Positions 16,516 through 25,546 of a stretch of DNA of 64,000 nucleotides are shown in pieces. Source of the DNA: Mucilaginibacter achroorhodeus (GTDB taxonomy: Bacteria > Bacteroidota > Bacteroidia > Sphingobacteriales > Sphingobacteriaceae). The stretch spans positions 186,001 through 250,000 of the forward strand of contig NZ_VOEI01000006.1 in NCBI RefSeq assembly GCF_007846095.1, in the 5' to 3' direction. The translations under genes were made by a program, and so were the position numbers. The notes under the pieces were generated by a model. That model was not told the origin of the DNA and ran no database searches. It saw nothing but the letters and a program-made list of their open reading frames with translations. How positions within the stretch are numbered: the stretch's first letter is position 1; each line of letters opens with the position of its first letter.

Positions 16516-18120
16516 ATGCTGAAATATCTTTCCGCTTTATTATTGGTTTGTGTAATAACTTTAGAGCTGCGTGCGCAAAGCGTTAACCTGCAGGCAGCAA
16601 AAGCGTTGGCACAAAAGCACCCGGATAGCGCGCTGATCATGCTGAGGCAGCTATACGCTAAAGCGCAGGAGCAACAGGATAAAACAAGCGAAGGATTATG
16701 CCTGCAACAAATGGGCACAATCTGTTATAATCAGGGGCATTACAGCCAGGCATTAGATTTTTACCTGCACGCCGATAAGCTTTTTACCGAAGCTAAACAA
16801 CCATTACTATCTGCAGCTAACATGGGCGATATGGGTTTGCTGTATTATTATAACAAACAGATAGAAAGGTCGCGCGCGTACTATAACAGGGTATTGGCCA
16901 TTTACACACGTCAAAACGATCTTAAGGGCCAGGCACAGGTATTGGGCAGCATAGGGCACCTCTACGAGAAAACGCGTAAGTATGATAGTGCCTTTTATTA
17001 CCAGAATCAGGCGCTTTTAAAATATCAGCAGGCTAATTTTAAGCAGGGTGCTGCCAAAATATATGAGAACCTGGGCAGCATTTATGAAGATCTGGCAAAG
17101 TTTGATTCTGCCTATGTAAGCTTTAGCAGGTCACTTCAATTATACCGCGACCAGCATAATGAGGTAGGAAGCATAGAAGTAATAAACAATTTAGGGGATA
17201 TACTGCGCAAAACGGGCAAGTACAAAGAAAGCCTGTTGCGAACCCGCCATGCACTGCAACTGGCAAGCCAAATGGGGAACGTTTACCAAATGGCATCATG
17301 CACAAAAGATATGGGCAAAACCTTTGAGTTGATGGGGCAAACGGATAGCGCGTATCATTATTCGGAACTAAGCAGGAGATATTCGCTTGAGGTATATTCC
17401 CTTGATGGGGCAAAGCAAACTACATTTTTACAGGTTTTGTATGATTTTAACAAAAAGAGCGATGAAATAGCACGCCTGAACAACATACGCAAGCTTAATC
17501 GCATTATTGGTGCAGCGGTGGCCGTGGTGGTAGTTTTGTTGGTTATTTTGGGGATAGTGATCTTTAGCAGGCAGCGTTTAAAATTGCGCGACCAACAATT
17601 GCTTGCCCGCCAAAAAGCTGCAGAGCACGAGGTGATGCAGTTAGAATTAAAGAACCAACAGTTGGAAGAACAGGGACTTAAACAGCAACTTGATATTAAA
17701 AGCCGCGAGCTATCAAACCATACGCTCAATCTGATCAAAAACAACCAGTTTTTGGAACAGATGCGCAGCAAACTACAGGCGATGGTGAAAGATGACCGCC
17801 GCGACCAGAAAAAGCAGATGCAGCAGCTGATAGCTGAGATAAATGAGAATTTTAACCATGAGCAGCACTGGCGCGAGTTTACCGTAGCGTTTGAGCAGGT
17901 GCACCAGCAATTCTTTGATAGCCTGCGGGCTTTTAGTCAGGACCTTACATCTGCCGATATGCGCCTGATAGCTCTTATCAAGATGAATCTTGACTCTGCC
18001 GATATAGCTACTCTTTTAGGCATATCTACAGACAGCTTACGTGTGTCCCGTTACCGCCTTCGTAAAAAACTGAATATCCAGCAAGGGGATAATTTGTCGG
18101 CGTTTATACAAACATTGTAG
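16516..18120 (+). CDS. TPR protein with membrane helix and C-terminal HTH regulator
   Basis: A 534-residue one-piece sensor and regulator. There is a signal peptide (1-20), then about six tetratricopeptide repeats (about 25-300) predicted to lie in the periplasm. A membrane helix (about 329-351, IIGAAVAVVVVLLVILGIVI) leads to a long coiled coil (about 355-420) and a C-terminal LuxR-like helix-turn-helix (LTSADMRLIALIKMNLDS and IATLLGISTDSLRVSRYRL). This layout is known in Bacteroidota, where TPR-TM-HTH proteins are thought to be transcription regulators at the membrane. The start ATG at 16516 is chosen over a TTG 6 nt before it. The target is unknown; the next gene is a TonB receptor 483 nt downstream. 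Confidence 0.82.
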   Translation: MLKYLSALLLVCVITLELRAQSVNLQAAKALAQKHPDSALIMLRQLYAKAQEQQDKTSEGLCLQQMGTICYNQGHYSQALDFYLHADKLFTEAKQPLLSAANMGDMGLLYYYNKQIERSRAYYNRVLAIYTRQNDLKGQAQVLGSIGHLYEKTRKYDSAFYYQNQALLKYQQANFKQGAAKIYENLGSIYEDLAKFDSAYVSFSRSLQLYRDQHNEVGSIEVINNLGDILRKTGKYKESLLRTRHALQLASQMGNVYQMASCTKDMGKTFELMGQTDSAYHYSELSRRYSLEVYSLDGAKQTTFLQVLYDFNKKSDEIARLNNIRKLNRIIGAAVAVVVVLLVILGIVIFSRQRLKLRDQQLLARQKAAEHEVMQLELKNQQLEEQGLKQQLDIKSRELSNHTLNLIKNNQFLEQMRSKLQAMVKDDRRDQKKQMQQLIAEINENFNHEQHWREFTVAFEQVHQQFFDSLRAFSQDLTSADMRLIALIKMNLDSADIATLLGISTDSLRVSRYRLRKKLNIQQGDNLSAFIQTL

Positions 18121-18147
18121 AGGCTTTATAAATATCGCTTTCATATC

Positions 18148-18282
18148 GACTCACCCCGACATTGCTGGCGCTTGTCTACCCTCTCTTCGCTGCGCGAAAA
18201 GAGGATAAAGATGTTATATTTTTTCCCTCTTTGCTGCTGGCAGCAGAGAGGGAGGTCCAGCGTAGCGTAGACCGGGTGAGTC
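18148..18282. repeat. Dispersed palindromic repeat, family B, copy 4
   Basis: The outer arms GACTCACCCCG and CGGGTGAGTC bracket TCTTCGCTGCGCGAAAAGAG and CTCTTTGCTGCTGGCAGCAG. It lies 27 nt after the TPR/HTH gene stop. Confidence 0.8.
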
Positions 18283-18476
18283 GGTCTCCAAGAAGATAAA
18301 ACAACAACCCGTAAAAGATTATTTAAGCCACCCCCACCGTTACAATCATCCATCCACATAGCCCTGCAAACTATATTTTAAAGCAGTTAACATTTCCTTA
18401 ATGTAACGATAATAAAACCATAATGGCGGTTTTTATTTATCATAAGTTATTGATTATCATTTGATATTAGCGTTAT

Positions 18477-18522
18477 GTTGCCTTTTGGTATACGGTACTT
18501 GTAACGCTGTTGCCTTTTGGTA
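18477..18522. promoter_or_regulatory. Paired dyads upstream of the TonB receptor gene
   Basis: GTTGCCTTTTGGTA occurs at 18477-18490 and again at 18509-18522, 32 bp apart (three DNA turns). The second copy continues to GGTAAC, making a GTTgCC-TTTT-GGtAAC dyad. This fits a binding site for a dimeric regulator before the TonB receptor/phytase genes. Between 18283 and 18603 I see no gene. Confidence 0.5.
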
Positions 18523-18603
18523 ACGGCCGAAATTTCATTTGTATTTGGGCGTATACACACCTTTGCAGCGTCATCAAAAAACTATTGACGAAACCCAACA
18601 ACA

Positions 18604-21390
18604 ATGAACAAACTTTTACAGATCTTATTACCATTGCTTTTTTGCGCTACCGTAGCCAGCGCCACAAAAATAAAGGGCCGTGTATACGATAAACAATCGG
18701 GTGAAGTGTTGGTAGGCGCTACCGTTGTTTTAGAGAACAAAGGAAAGGCAACTACAACCGGCCTTGATGGTTCCTTTGAAATAAAGGGCTTGGAGCCGGG
18801 CAAGGCTACCATCCGCATCAGTTATCTTACTTATAGAACCATTCGCCAGGAGATAACTATTCTTAAAGAAGATAACGAACGCTTCAAGTTTTACATGGAG
18901 AGCGCATCAACTGATCTTAACGAGGTTGTTGTACGTTCAACAACCGGCGGCTCAAATGACCGTGATGCACGCCGCATTGAGCAGAACGCCACGCAGATCA
19001 TGAACATTGTATCAGGCAAGGCTATAGAAGTATCGCCGGATCTTACCGTAGCTAACGTAATGCAGCGTGTATCCGGCGTTTCAATAGAGCGTAACAGCAA
19101 TGGGGATGGGCAGTTTGCCATTATCCGCGGTATGGATAAACGCTACAATTACACTTTGGTAAACGGCGTAAAGCTGCCAAGCCCTGATAACAAATACCGT
19201 TACGTACCGCTCGACCTTTTCCCCTCTGACCTTTTAGATCGCCTGGAAGTACACAAATCCCTAACGCCAAACCTTGAAGGTGACGCTATTGGTGGTGTTA
19301 CCAACATGGTGATGAAAAGCGCACCAGATCATTTCCAGGTGAACGCCAATATTGCAACCGGTTATAACCAGTTATTTTTTGACCGAAACTTTACCAGCTA
19401 TAATTCATCAGGCATCAGGGATAAATCTCCGTACGAGCTAAATGGCCGTAACTACAACGCAACCCAGGCTGATTTTACCAAAGGAACGCTTGATTATACA
19501 AGTAAAAAACCTGCTCCTAACGTTGTGGGCAGCATGTCAATCGGCCAGCGCTTTTTAGATGGCAGGTTAGGCGTAATATTGGCCGGCAGCTACCAAAATA
19601 CCTATCGCGGTAGCAACAGTACCTTTTACAATTCGTCAAATACGGGTACAGATAAATATGCCGTTATCACCAGCAAAAGCTACCGCGAATACTCTGAACA
19701 ACAGAAGCGTTTGGGTTTGCACGGAAAGATTGATTATGTGTTTGATAAAAACAACAAGATAAGCCTGTACAATGCTTATTTCAACTTGCAAAATCAGCAA
19801 TTGCGCGATGCCCTCGGTACCACATACAATGGAGTGTATGACCCTACAAATGGCAACGCCGAGCTTACTTATACCACGCGTAGCCGCCTTACAAAACAGC
19901 AGATATATAACAGCACCCTGCATGGTGATCACAAATTTTTTGATGATAAATTTAAGGTGCAATGGTCTGCAGTGTATTCTTCAGCGCGTAACGAGGTACC
20001 TGATAACACTACCATCAGCTTAAACGGTATCGAGCAAAATTTTGTAGATAAACGTACCTCATTGGTAAATACTTCACCGGTGCAGCGCCGCTGGGAACGT
20101 AATACTGACGAGGATAAAGCAGGTTACTTAGACCTTACTTACAATATATTTAAAGGTACTAACACTACCGATAGGTTAGATGTTGTTGTAGGTGGTTTAT
20201 ACAGGGATAAGCAACGTAGTAGCTTTTACAACAACTACACGCTGGCACCTTTGGCAGCCGATGCCAATAAGCAATATGGTGTTGATTTCCAAAACTACAC
20301 TCAGCTAAACCTGGTAGTGACCAACCCAACAGGTGCAGTTGCCAACCCGCTTACATATGATGCATCTGAAAAAACCTCTGCCGGTTACGGTATGTTCAAA
20401 TACAATACTGATAAATGGGATATAACTGCTGGTGCGCGCGTTGAGCATACCAACCAGGGTTATAATCTGCTTTTCCCGGCAGGTGAGACCAAACCGAACG
20501 GCAGCCAGATATACACGGATGTATTGCCAAGCGCAATTGTTAAGTATCGCTTTACTGATAAAACCCAGTTACACGCGTCATACTACCGAGCCCTTAACCG
20601 CCCGGGTTTTTACGAGATAGTGCCGAGCAAGATTGTTAACGAAGAATACCAGGAGCGCGGTAACCCTAATTTGAAACGCGCCCTTGCGGATAACTACGAT
20701 CTGCGTTACGAGATATTCCCCGGTGCTTCTGAACAATTATTGGTTGGCGTGTTTTACAAGAATATAAAAGACCCTATCGAATACACTTTCCAGGCTGATG
20801 CAACCCGTGGTCAGGATATTTATTACAGTCCGGGTAATTTTGGTACGGCTAAAAACTATGGTGCCGAGATCGATTACACCAAATTTTTTAACAAGGTAGG
20901 TATCAGGGCAAATTACACTTATACGCACTCCAGCATCACTACGCCAAAAACATCAAGAAGAATAAACCCAACTACAGGCGATATTGAAGCATTTTTAGTT
21001 AACCAAACCCGTCCGCTTTACGGCCAGTCTAACCACATTGCAAACTTTGCCTTGTTGTATAAAGACACTAAAAAGGGCTGGGATGCGCAGATTGCAGGTG
21101 CTTACACAGGTGAGCGTATCAACACGGTATCGCAGTTCCTAGATAACGATCTGTGGCAGAAAGGTTTCATACAAATGGACATCTCTGCGGAGAAACGCTT
21201 TGCAAAAAGTTTCAGCGTGTTCATTAAGGCAAACAACGTACTTAATACACCGGCTAAATTCTTTATAAAAGGCACTAACCCTGCCAACGATAAAATAAAA
21301 GAAGACCTGGTGAAAAATAACCAAACGCTTATCCGTGCCGATTACTACGGCCAAAGCTACCTGTTAGGTTTAAGGTATAAATTCAATTAA
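18604..21390 (+). CDS. TonB-dependent outer membrane receptor
   Basis: A 928-residue receptor. It has a signal peptide (1-20), a carboxypeptidase-regulatory-like domain (about 22-105: IKGRVYDKQSGEVLVGATVV), a plug (about 120-245: VANVMQRVSGVSIERN, RYNYTLVNGVKLPSP, NLEGDAIGGVTNM) and a 22-strand-type barrel ending in LLGLRYKFN with a terminal aromatic/asparagine. It is not of the SusC length or plug type. It is followed by a beta-helix-like lipoprotein (30 nt) and a phytase (2 nt further), so a role in uptake of phosphate-containing compounds such as inositol phosphates is inferred from neighbours only. Confidence 0.92.
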   Translation: MNKLLQILLPLLFCATVASATKIKGRVYDKQSGEVLVGATVVLENKGKATTTGLDGSFEIKGLEPGKATIRISYLTYRTIRQEITILKEDNERFKFYMESASTDLNEVVVRSTTGGSNDRDARRIEQNATQIMNIVSGKAIEVSPDLTVANVMQRVSGVSIERNSNGDGQFAIIRGMDKRYNYTLVNGVKLPSPDNKYRYVPLDLFPSDLLDRLEVHKSLTPNLEGDAIGGVTNMVMKSAPDHFQVNANIATGYNQLFFDRNFTSYNSSGIRDKSPYELNGRNYNATQADFTKGTLDYTSKKPAPNVVGSMSIGQRFLDGRLGVILAGSYQNTYRGSNSTFYNSSNTGTDKYAVITSKSYREYSEQQKRLGLHGKIDYVFDKNNKISLYNAYFNLQNQQLRDALGTTYNGVYDPTNGNAELTYTTRSRLTKQQIYNSTLHGDHKFFDDKFKVQWSAVYSSARNEVPDNTTISLNGIEQNFVDKRTSLVNTSPVQRRWERNTDEDKAGYLDLTYNIFKGTNTTDRLDVVVGGLYRDKQRSSFYNNYTLAPLAADANKQYGVDFQNYTQLNLVVTNPTGAVANPLTYDASEKTSAGYGMFKYNTDKWDITAGARVEHTNQGYNLLFPAGETKPNGSQIYTDVLPSAIVKYRFTDKTQLHASYYRALNRPGFYEIVPSKIVNEEYQERGNPNLKRALADNYDLRYEIFPGASEQLLVGVFYKNIKDPIEYTFQADATRGQDIYYSPGNFGTAKNYGAEIDYTKFFNKVGIRANYTYTHSSITTPKTSRRINPTTGDIEAFLVNQTRPLYGQSNHIANFALLYKDTKKGWDAQIAGAYTGERINTVSQFLDNDLWQKGFIQMDISAEKRFAKSFSVFIKANNVLNTPAKFFIKGTNPANDKIKEDLVKNNQTLIRADYYGQSYLLGLRYKFN

Positions 21391-21420
21391 GAAGCAGTTA
21401 TCAAACAAAAGCATATCATC

Positions 21421-22686
21421 ATGAAATTTAAACAACTATTAACCGCTGCAACCATTGTCCTTATGGTATTTAGCGGCTGCCAAAAGGCAAACATCGATGT
21501 AGATACATCGCCACAAAATGGCTCTGCCATGGGCGAGGTATCTGGCGTGTGGGCAAAGAACAGCGTGCACGAGATAAAAGGTGACATTATCATCCCCGAA
21601 GGAAAATCGCTTACCATTGAGGAAGGTGTAACCGTTTTGATGGATGCAACCGCTAAACCGGAAGTTGTTGTTAAAGGTAACCTGTATTCGTTAGGTACTG
21701 CGGGCAACCCGGTAAAGTTTACCGTTAGCGATGCTTACCGCACACCGGATAACAAATTTGGCAAGCTATGGGGTGGTATATTAGCCGCACCAACCTGCGC
21801 CGAACTGGTTTTAGATAATACGATATTGGAGTATGGCGGCAACACCACATCTGATGCTTCAACATCTGTAAAAATGGGCCTTTACAAAGCTACGGCCGGT
21901 GAAAACTTGCCTGCACTTTGGTTCTCGAACGTAAATGGCAAGCTGGTGGTTACCAACAGCATTATCCGCAACTTCCAGGAAGACTGTACCTATATTGAAG
22001 GTGGTAAGATCATTTTTGCCAACAACGTTTTCTACACTACCGGCGTTACCGGCGGCGAGGCTATGAACTTTAAATCCGGCTGTATAGCTGATGTTGGCTT
22101 TAACCTGGTTTACAGTTGTAATACCAATGCGCTCAAACTATCAAACAGCGGCGACCGTAACCCCCAGGCATACATTATTGCCTATAACAACACCATGGTT
22201 AATACCGGCTGGCGCAGGCCAACTGCTAAAGGCGGCTCTGTTTGGTTAGAGGCAACAGTGCGTGCCGATCTTTACAACAACCTTTTCGCCAACACCCGTT
22301 TCGGTATTAAACGCGATCCTAAAAAGGTTGAAGATGCACGTTCTAAGAACGATTACAACTGGTATTATGGTTTCGATCAAACTACGGTCAACCAATTCCA
22401 GGTAGGTAAGAACGACGTAGTTACAGGCGGTACGCATGATGTGCGCGGAACAACTGCCGGCGATAATGATCCGAAATTTATCAACTACCCGTTGAACAAT
22501 GCAGTAACAAGCCCTGATTTTAATACTACCTGGGATTTCCATCTGCAAGGTAACTCGCCTGCTTTGGGTAAGGGCACAACCGGCTTTACACGTTTCTACA
22601 AAACAGGTATTGTGATGAGCAACGGTATAACTTACACCTCGCCGGAGCCTGCTACTTACATGGGTGCTTACGGAACTAAATTATAA
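21421..22686 (+). CDS. Lipoprotein with probable parallel beta-helix
   Basis: A 421-residue protein with a lipoprotein signal (MKFKQLLTAATIVLMVFSGC, cysteine at 20). The body shows repeated short beta units with N and G turns, such as LTIEEGVTVLMD, VVVKGNLYSLGTAGNPVKFT, LVLDNTILEYGG, LVVTNSIIRNF and IIFANNVFYTTG, which suggests a right-handed parallel beta-helix. No enzyme motif is recognised. It lies between a TonB receptor and a phytase and probably sits on the cell surface, perhaps binding the receptor's ligand. The function is inferred only from position. Confidence 0.72.
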   Translation: MKFKQLLTAATIVLMVFSGCQKANIDVDTSPQNGSAMGEVSGVWAKNSVHEIKGDIIIPEGKSLTIEEGVTVLMDATAKPEVVVKGNLYSLGTAGNPVKFTVSDAYRTPDNKFGKLWGGILAAPTCAELVLDNTILEYGGNTTSDASTSVKMGLYKATAGENLPALWFSNVNGKLVVTNSIIRNFQEDCTYIEGGKIIFANNVFYTTGVTGGEAMNFKSGCIADVGFNLVYSCNTNALKLSNSGDRNPQAYIIAYNNTMVNTGWRRPTAKGGSVWLEATVRADLYNNLFANTRFGIKRDPKKVEDARSKNDYNWYYGFDQTTVNQFQVGKNDVVTGGTHDVRGTTAGDNDPKFINYPLNNAVTSPDFNTTWDFHLQGNSPALGKGTTGFTRFYKTGIVMSNGITYTSPEPATYMGAYGTKL

Positions 22687-22688
22687 TA

Positions 22689-23756
22689 ATGGAGAAAGAT
22701 CTTTTAAGTGTGGCCATGCTGATGTCGGTTCTGTCAATCACGGCAGGAGCGTGCCATGCACAGGTTAACCCCAAGGAGGTTAAACCTGTTGTGATAACTG
22801 AACCGGTGAAGTACGATACTGATGACCCGGCGATATGGATAAATAAAGCCGACCCGGCAAAGAGCCTGGTTATAGGGACTGACAAGGATGCTGATGGTGC
22901 ACTGTATGTTTTTGACCTGCAAGGCAAGATAATTGCCGATAAAGTTGTGCGCGGCTTAAAGCGCCCTAACAACGTAGACCTGGCTTACGGCTTGATGCTT
23001 AACGGCAAGCCTACCGACATTGCGGTTACTACCGAGCGCATGACGCACAAGCTGCGGATTTTCTCGGTACCGGATATGAAACCGGTTGACAACGGCGGGA
23101 TTGAGATGTTTGTTGGTGAGAACGGTTTTGAGTTTCGCGACCTGATGGGAATTGCCATTTACACCGCTAAGGATGGTAAAATGTACGCTATGGTGGGCCG
23201 TAAAAGCGGTCCTAAAACCGGCGGCTACATCTGGCAGTATTTGTTGCAGGATGATGGTACCGGCAATGTAAAGGCATCGTTGGTACGTAAATTTGGCGAA
23301 TACAGCGGCAAAAAAGAGATCGAATCTATCGCGGTTGATAACGAATTAGGTTATATTTATTACTCTGATGAACAGGTGGGCGTGCGCCAGTATTATGCCG
23401 ACCCCGATAAAGGTAACAAGCAATTATCCATTTTTGGTACTACCGGTTTTGCGGCAGATCATGAAGGAATCTCTATCTACAAAACCGGTGATGCTACCGG
23501 CTACATCCTGGTATCAGACCAGGGGGCAAACCGATTCCAGGTGTTCAGCAGGGAAGGTACAGCGTCTGATCCGTTTGAGCATAAATTGGTAAAAGTTGTG
23601 CCCGTTGCTGCCCGCCAAAGCGATGGCTCTGATGTAGTTAACGTACCCCTGAATGATACCTTTAAACATGGCTTATTTGTAGCCATGAGCGATGATAAAA
23701 CATTTCATTTTTACCGTTGGGAGGACATTGCAGGTAAGCTACTGAAAGTAAAATAG
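22689..23756 (+). CDS. 3-phytase, beta-propeller type
   Basis: A 355-residue secreted or lipid-anchored enzyme (hydrophobic start, CHAQ near residue 22-25). Beta-propeller phytases release phosphate from phytate using calcium ions. Seen motifs include DTDDPAIWINKADPAKSLVI, GTDKDADGALYVFDLQGK, RPNNVDLAYG, IESIAVDNELGYIYYSDEQ, ADHEGISIY and VSDQGANRFQVF, all strongly family-like. The gene starts 2 nt after the stop of the upstream lipoprotein, so the three genes 18604-23756 likely form an operon for phytate-phosphate use. Confidence 0.9.
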   Translation: MEKDLLSVAMLMSVLSITAGACHAQVNPKEVKPVVITEPVKYDTDDPAIWINKADPAKSLVIGTDKDADGALYVFDLQGKIIADKVVRGLKRPNNVDLAYGLMLNGKPTDIAVTTERMTHKLRIFSVPDMKPVDNGGIEMFVGENGFEFRDLMGIAIYTAKDGKMYAMVGRKSGPKTGGYIWQYLLQDDGTGNVKASLVRKFGEYSGKKEIESIAVDNELGYIYYSDEQVGVRQYYADPDKGNKQLSIFGTTGFAADHEGISIYKTGDATGYILVSDQGANRFQVFSREGTASDPFEHKLVKVVPVAARQSDGSDVVNVPLNDTFKHGLFVAMSDDKTFHFYRWEDIAGKLLKVK

Positions 23757-23854
23757 TTATATATTATTCATATATTTACAGGGCCTGCGTAAAAGCGGGC
23801 CTTGCTGTTTTAAATTAGGTTGTTTTAACGTACCTTTGGCGCAGTATTCTACTT

Positions 23855-24316
23855 ATGACAAAATTATTTGTGGTGGGTTTCCCACGCGAAATGGACGAAA
23901 TGTCCCTGGCCCAATTATTTGGACCACATGGTGATATTGATATCCTTACTATCGTACGCGATAAATTTACCAAGCAAAGCAAAGGATTCGGCTTTATACA
24001 CATGAAAGATGCCGAAGGTGCTCAGATGGCCATTGAGGCTTTAGACGGCAAAGAATTTGGCGACCGCAAATTAGAGGTGCGCATTGCCGAAGAAAAGCCT
24101 GCGCCGGTTAACGGTAACAGGGCCCCTCAAAAGCGTTTCCCGCCGCGTACTAACAATAGCGGTTACGGTGGTGGCAGCAGCTACGGTAATAAAAGCTACG
24201 GTAGTGGCGATGGTAACAGTCGCAACTACGGCAGTGGTAACAGCTATAACCGCAATAACGATAACAGATCATCCTCATCAGACTTTAAGCCTAAACGCCC
24301 GCGTTTAAGCAAATAG
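23855..24316 (+). CDS. RNA-binding protein, RRM domain with Gly/Ser/Asn-rich tail
   Basis: A 153-residue protein with one RRM (1-80). RNP2 is KLFVVGFP and RNP1 is SKGFGFIHM, with the usual AIEALDGKEFGDRKLEVRIAE end. The tail (about 85-153) is rich in G, S, Y, N and R and low in complexity, like eukaryotic and cyanobacterial cold-responsive RNA-binding proteins. It ends in a basic KPKRPRLSK. It may act as an RNA chaperone. It stands alone and ends in a strong terminator. Confidence 0.92.
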   Translation: MTKLFVVGFPREMDEMSLAQLFGPHGDIDILTIVRDKFTKQSKGFGFIHMKDAEGAQMAIEALDGKEFGDRKLEVRIAEEKPAPVNGNRAPQKRFPPRTNNSGYGGGSSYGNKSYGSGDGNSRNYGSGNSYNRNNDNRSSSSDFKPKRPRLSK

Positions 24317-24337
24317 ATCGACGGGTATATCACATAA

Positions 24338-24373
24338 CAAGAACGCCCCGGCAATTTTGCCGGGGCGTTCTTG
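24338..24373. terminator. Strong hairpin terminator
   Basis: A perfect 16-bp stem (CAAGAACGCCCCGGCA and its complement) with an ATTT loop, 21 nt after the RRM gene stop. Confidence 0.88.
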
Positions 24374-24425
24374 TTTATTACCTCATCAGCTGATAAGGTA
24401 TATCATGAGTTGCGCTAAATCTTGT

Positions 24426-24803
24426 TTAGGCAACGTTACTTGATGAACCGGTGAATCTTTTAACTTTTTCCACAAAATCCGGCAGCTCAAATGGTTTGCT
24501 CAGGTAATCGTCTGCACCACATTTATCTTTAATTTGTGGCAGGTCAGGCGAAGCCGAAACCAGCACCACCGGCGTGTGTTTAAGATCCGGTTGCTCCTTA
24601 ATGTAGCGGCAAACTTGTTGTCCATCCTCACCTGCAAGGTTAAGATCAAGCATTACCAGGGCAACCTCCTCATTCTTAAGCTTTCGCATTGCCGATGCAG
24701 TGTCACTTAAACTAATCACCTTATAGCCTTCTATCTCCAGTAATATGCACATCATTTCGCCAATTACCGGCTCATCCTCAATTACAAGTACTTTATCCCT
24801 CAT
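24426..24803 (-). CDS. Response regulator, CheY-like
   Basis: A 125-residue receiver domain. The acidic pocket is in VIEDEP (about 7-12), D53 in LVMLDLNLAGEDG is the likely phosphorylation site, a serine is in VLVSASP, and a lysine is in DYLSKPFELPDF. There is no output domain and no kinase gene next to it. It may act as a phosphate shuttle or through protein contact. Confidence 0.9.
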   Translation of the reverse strand: MRDKVLVIEDEPVIGEMMCILLEIEGYKVISLSDTASAMRKLKNEEVALVMLDLNLAGEDGQQVCRYIKEQPDLKHTPVVLVSASPDLPQIKDKCGADDYLSKPFELPDFVEKVKRFTGSSSNVA

Positions 24804-24863
24804 ATAATTACCTATGCAAACAAAAGGCCATAAACACCAGAAACCGCACTTGTTAATAATAAT

Positions 24864-25328
24864 TTAAAAATTTCTTATCCAGGGGCGGTGGATGAGCGGA
24901 GAAAATGCCCATGGGATGGAAGTAAATATGATCAACAGCCCTATACTGAACCAGATAAGCTGGGTTTTAAATTTCAACTGGTCAGTGGGTTGTCGTTTAA
25001 CTTTAACAATCCCAATGGTCATGATGATGATTGCCGCCAGCATCATAAACACGTGCTCCATCCCGAAGAACCTGATCTCGCGCATGTGCACCGCCTGTTT
25101 GAAGTGTTGCCAGAAATAACTTACAACCGGGCTAATGATGTAAAGCCATACACCAAATACTAATTGAATATGCAATACTGATGAAGTAATAACACGCAGG
25201 CGGCTATCCCACAAAGTGTATTTAGCAGTGGCCCCAAACGCCCAAAAAGAGCGGATTAACATAATTATGACAAACAAAAGCACCAGCCAGCGCGTTGCCG
25301 AATGTAAAGCTAACAGAGGTGTATACAT
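24864..25328 (-). CDS. Four-helix membrane protein, cytochrome b561-like layout
   Basis: A 154-residue protein with four membrane helices (about 8-30, 47-70, 88-108 and 124-147). Histidines sit at or near helix starts (LHSATRW, LHIQLVF, MEHVFMM), a pattern that could ligate heme, and some relatives are called cytochrome b. I cannot confirm heme binding from the sequence. The gene is single, on the minus strand, 60 nt upstream of the response regulator. Confidence 0.65.
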   Translation of the reverse strand: MYTPLLALHSATRWLVLLFVIIMLIRSFWAFGATAKYTLWDSRLRVITSSVLHIQLVFGVWLYIISPVVSYFWQHFKQAVHMREIRFFGMEHVFMMLAAIIIMTIGIVKVKRQPTDQLKFKTQLIWFSIGLLIIFTSIPWAFSPLIHRPWIRNF

Positions 25329-25546
25329 TATAGTGAAGACGATTGTGAGCCGCGGATATTTTAAACTTTTTTGTGATGCTTTGCCGGGTGGCGGGGCAAC
25401 ACTTGCCGATGTGATAAACAGGATAATTAATGGTAAAACCGATAGGTTATTTTACTCCGGATTTGTTTGGGAATATGCTGTTAATAATTATATTTGTTTA
25501 AAGGACGAACGTTCAAATTTCAGGTTACTTTAAATCCTTATCTAAC

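Noticed and set aside
18141..18359. Minus-strand reading frame of 72 codons
   Set aside because: It lies across family B copy 4 and has no family match.
24409..24434. Dyad GTTGC-G-CTAAA ... TTTAG-G-CAAC that looks like the LacI-type operator
   Set aside because: It lacks the central CG, overlaps the 3' end of the response regulator gene and is far from any promoter; more likely a transcript-end hairpin.
25216..25533. Plus-strand reading frame of 105 codons
   Set aside because: It overlaps the start of the minus-strand four-helix membrane protein and shows no recognisable pattern; the plus-strand gene at 25547 has its own start.
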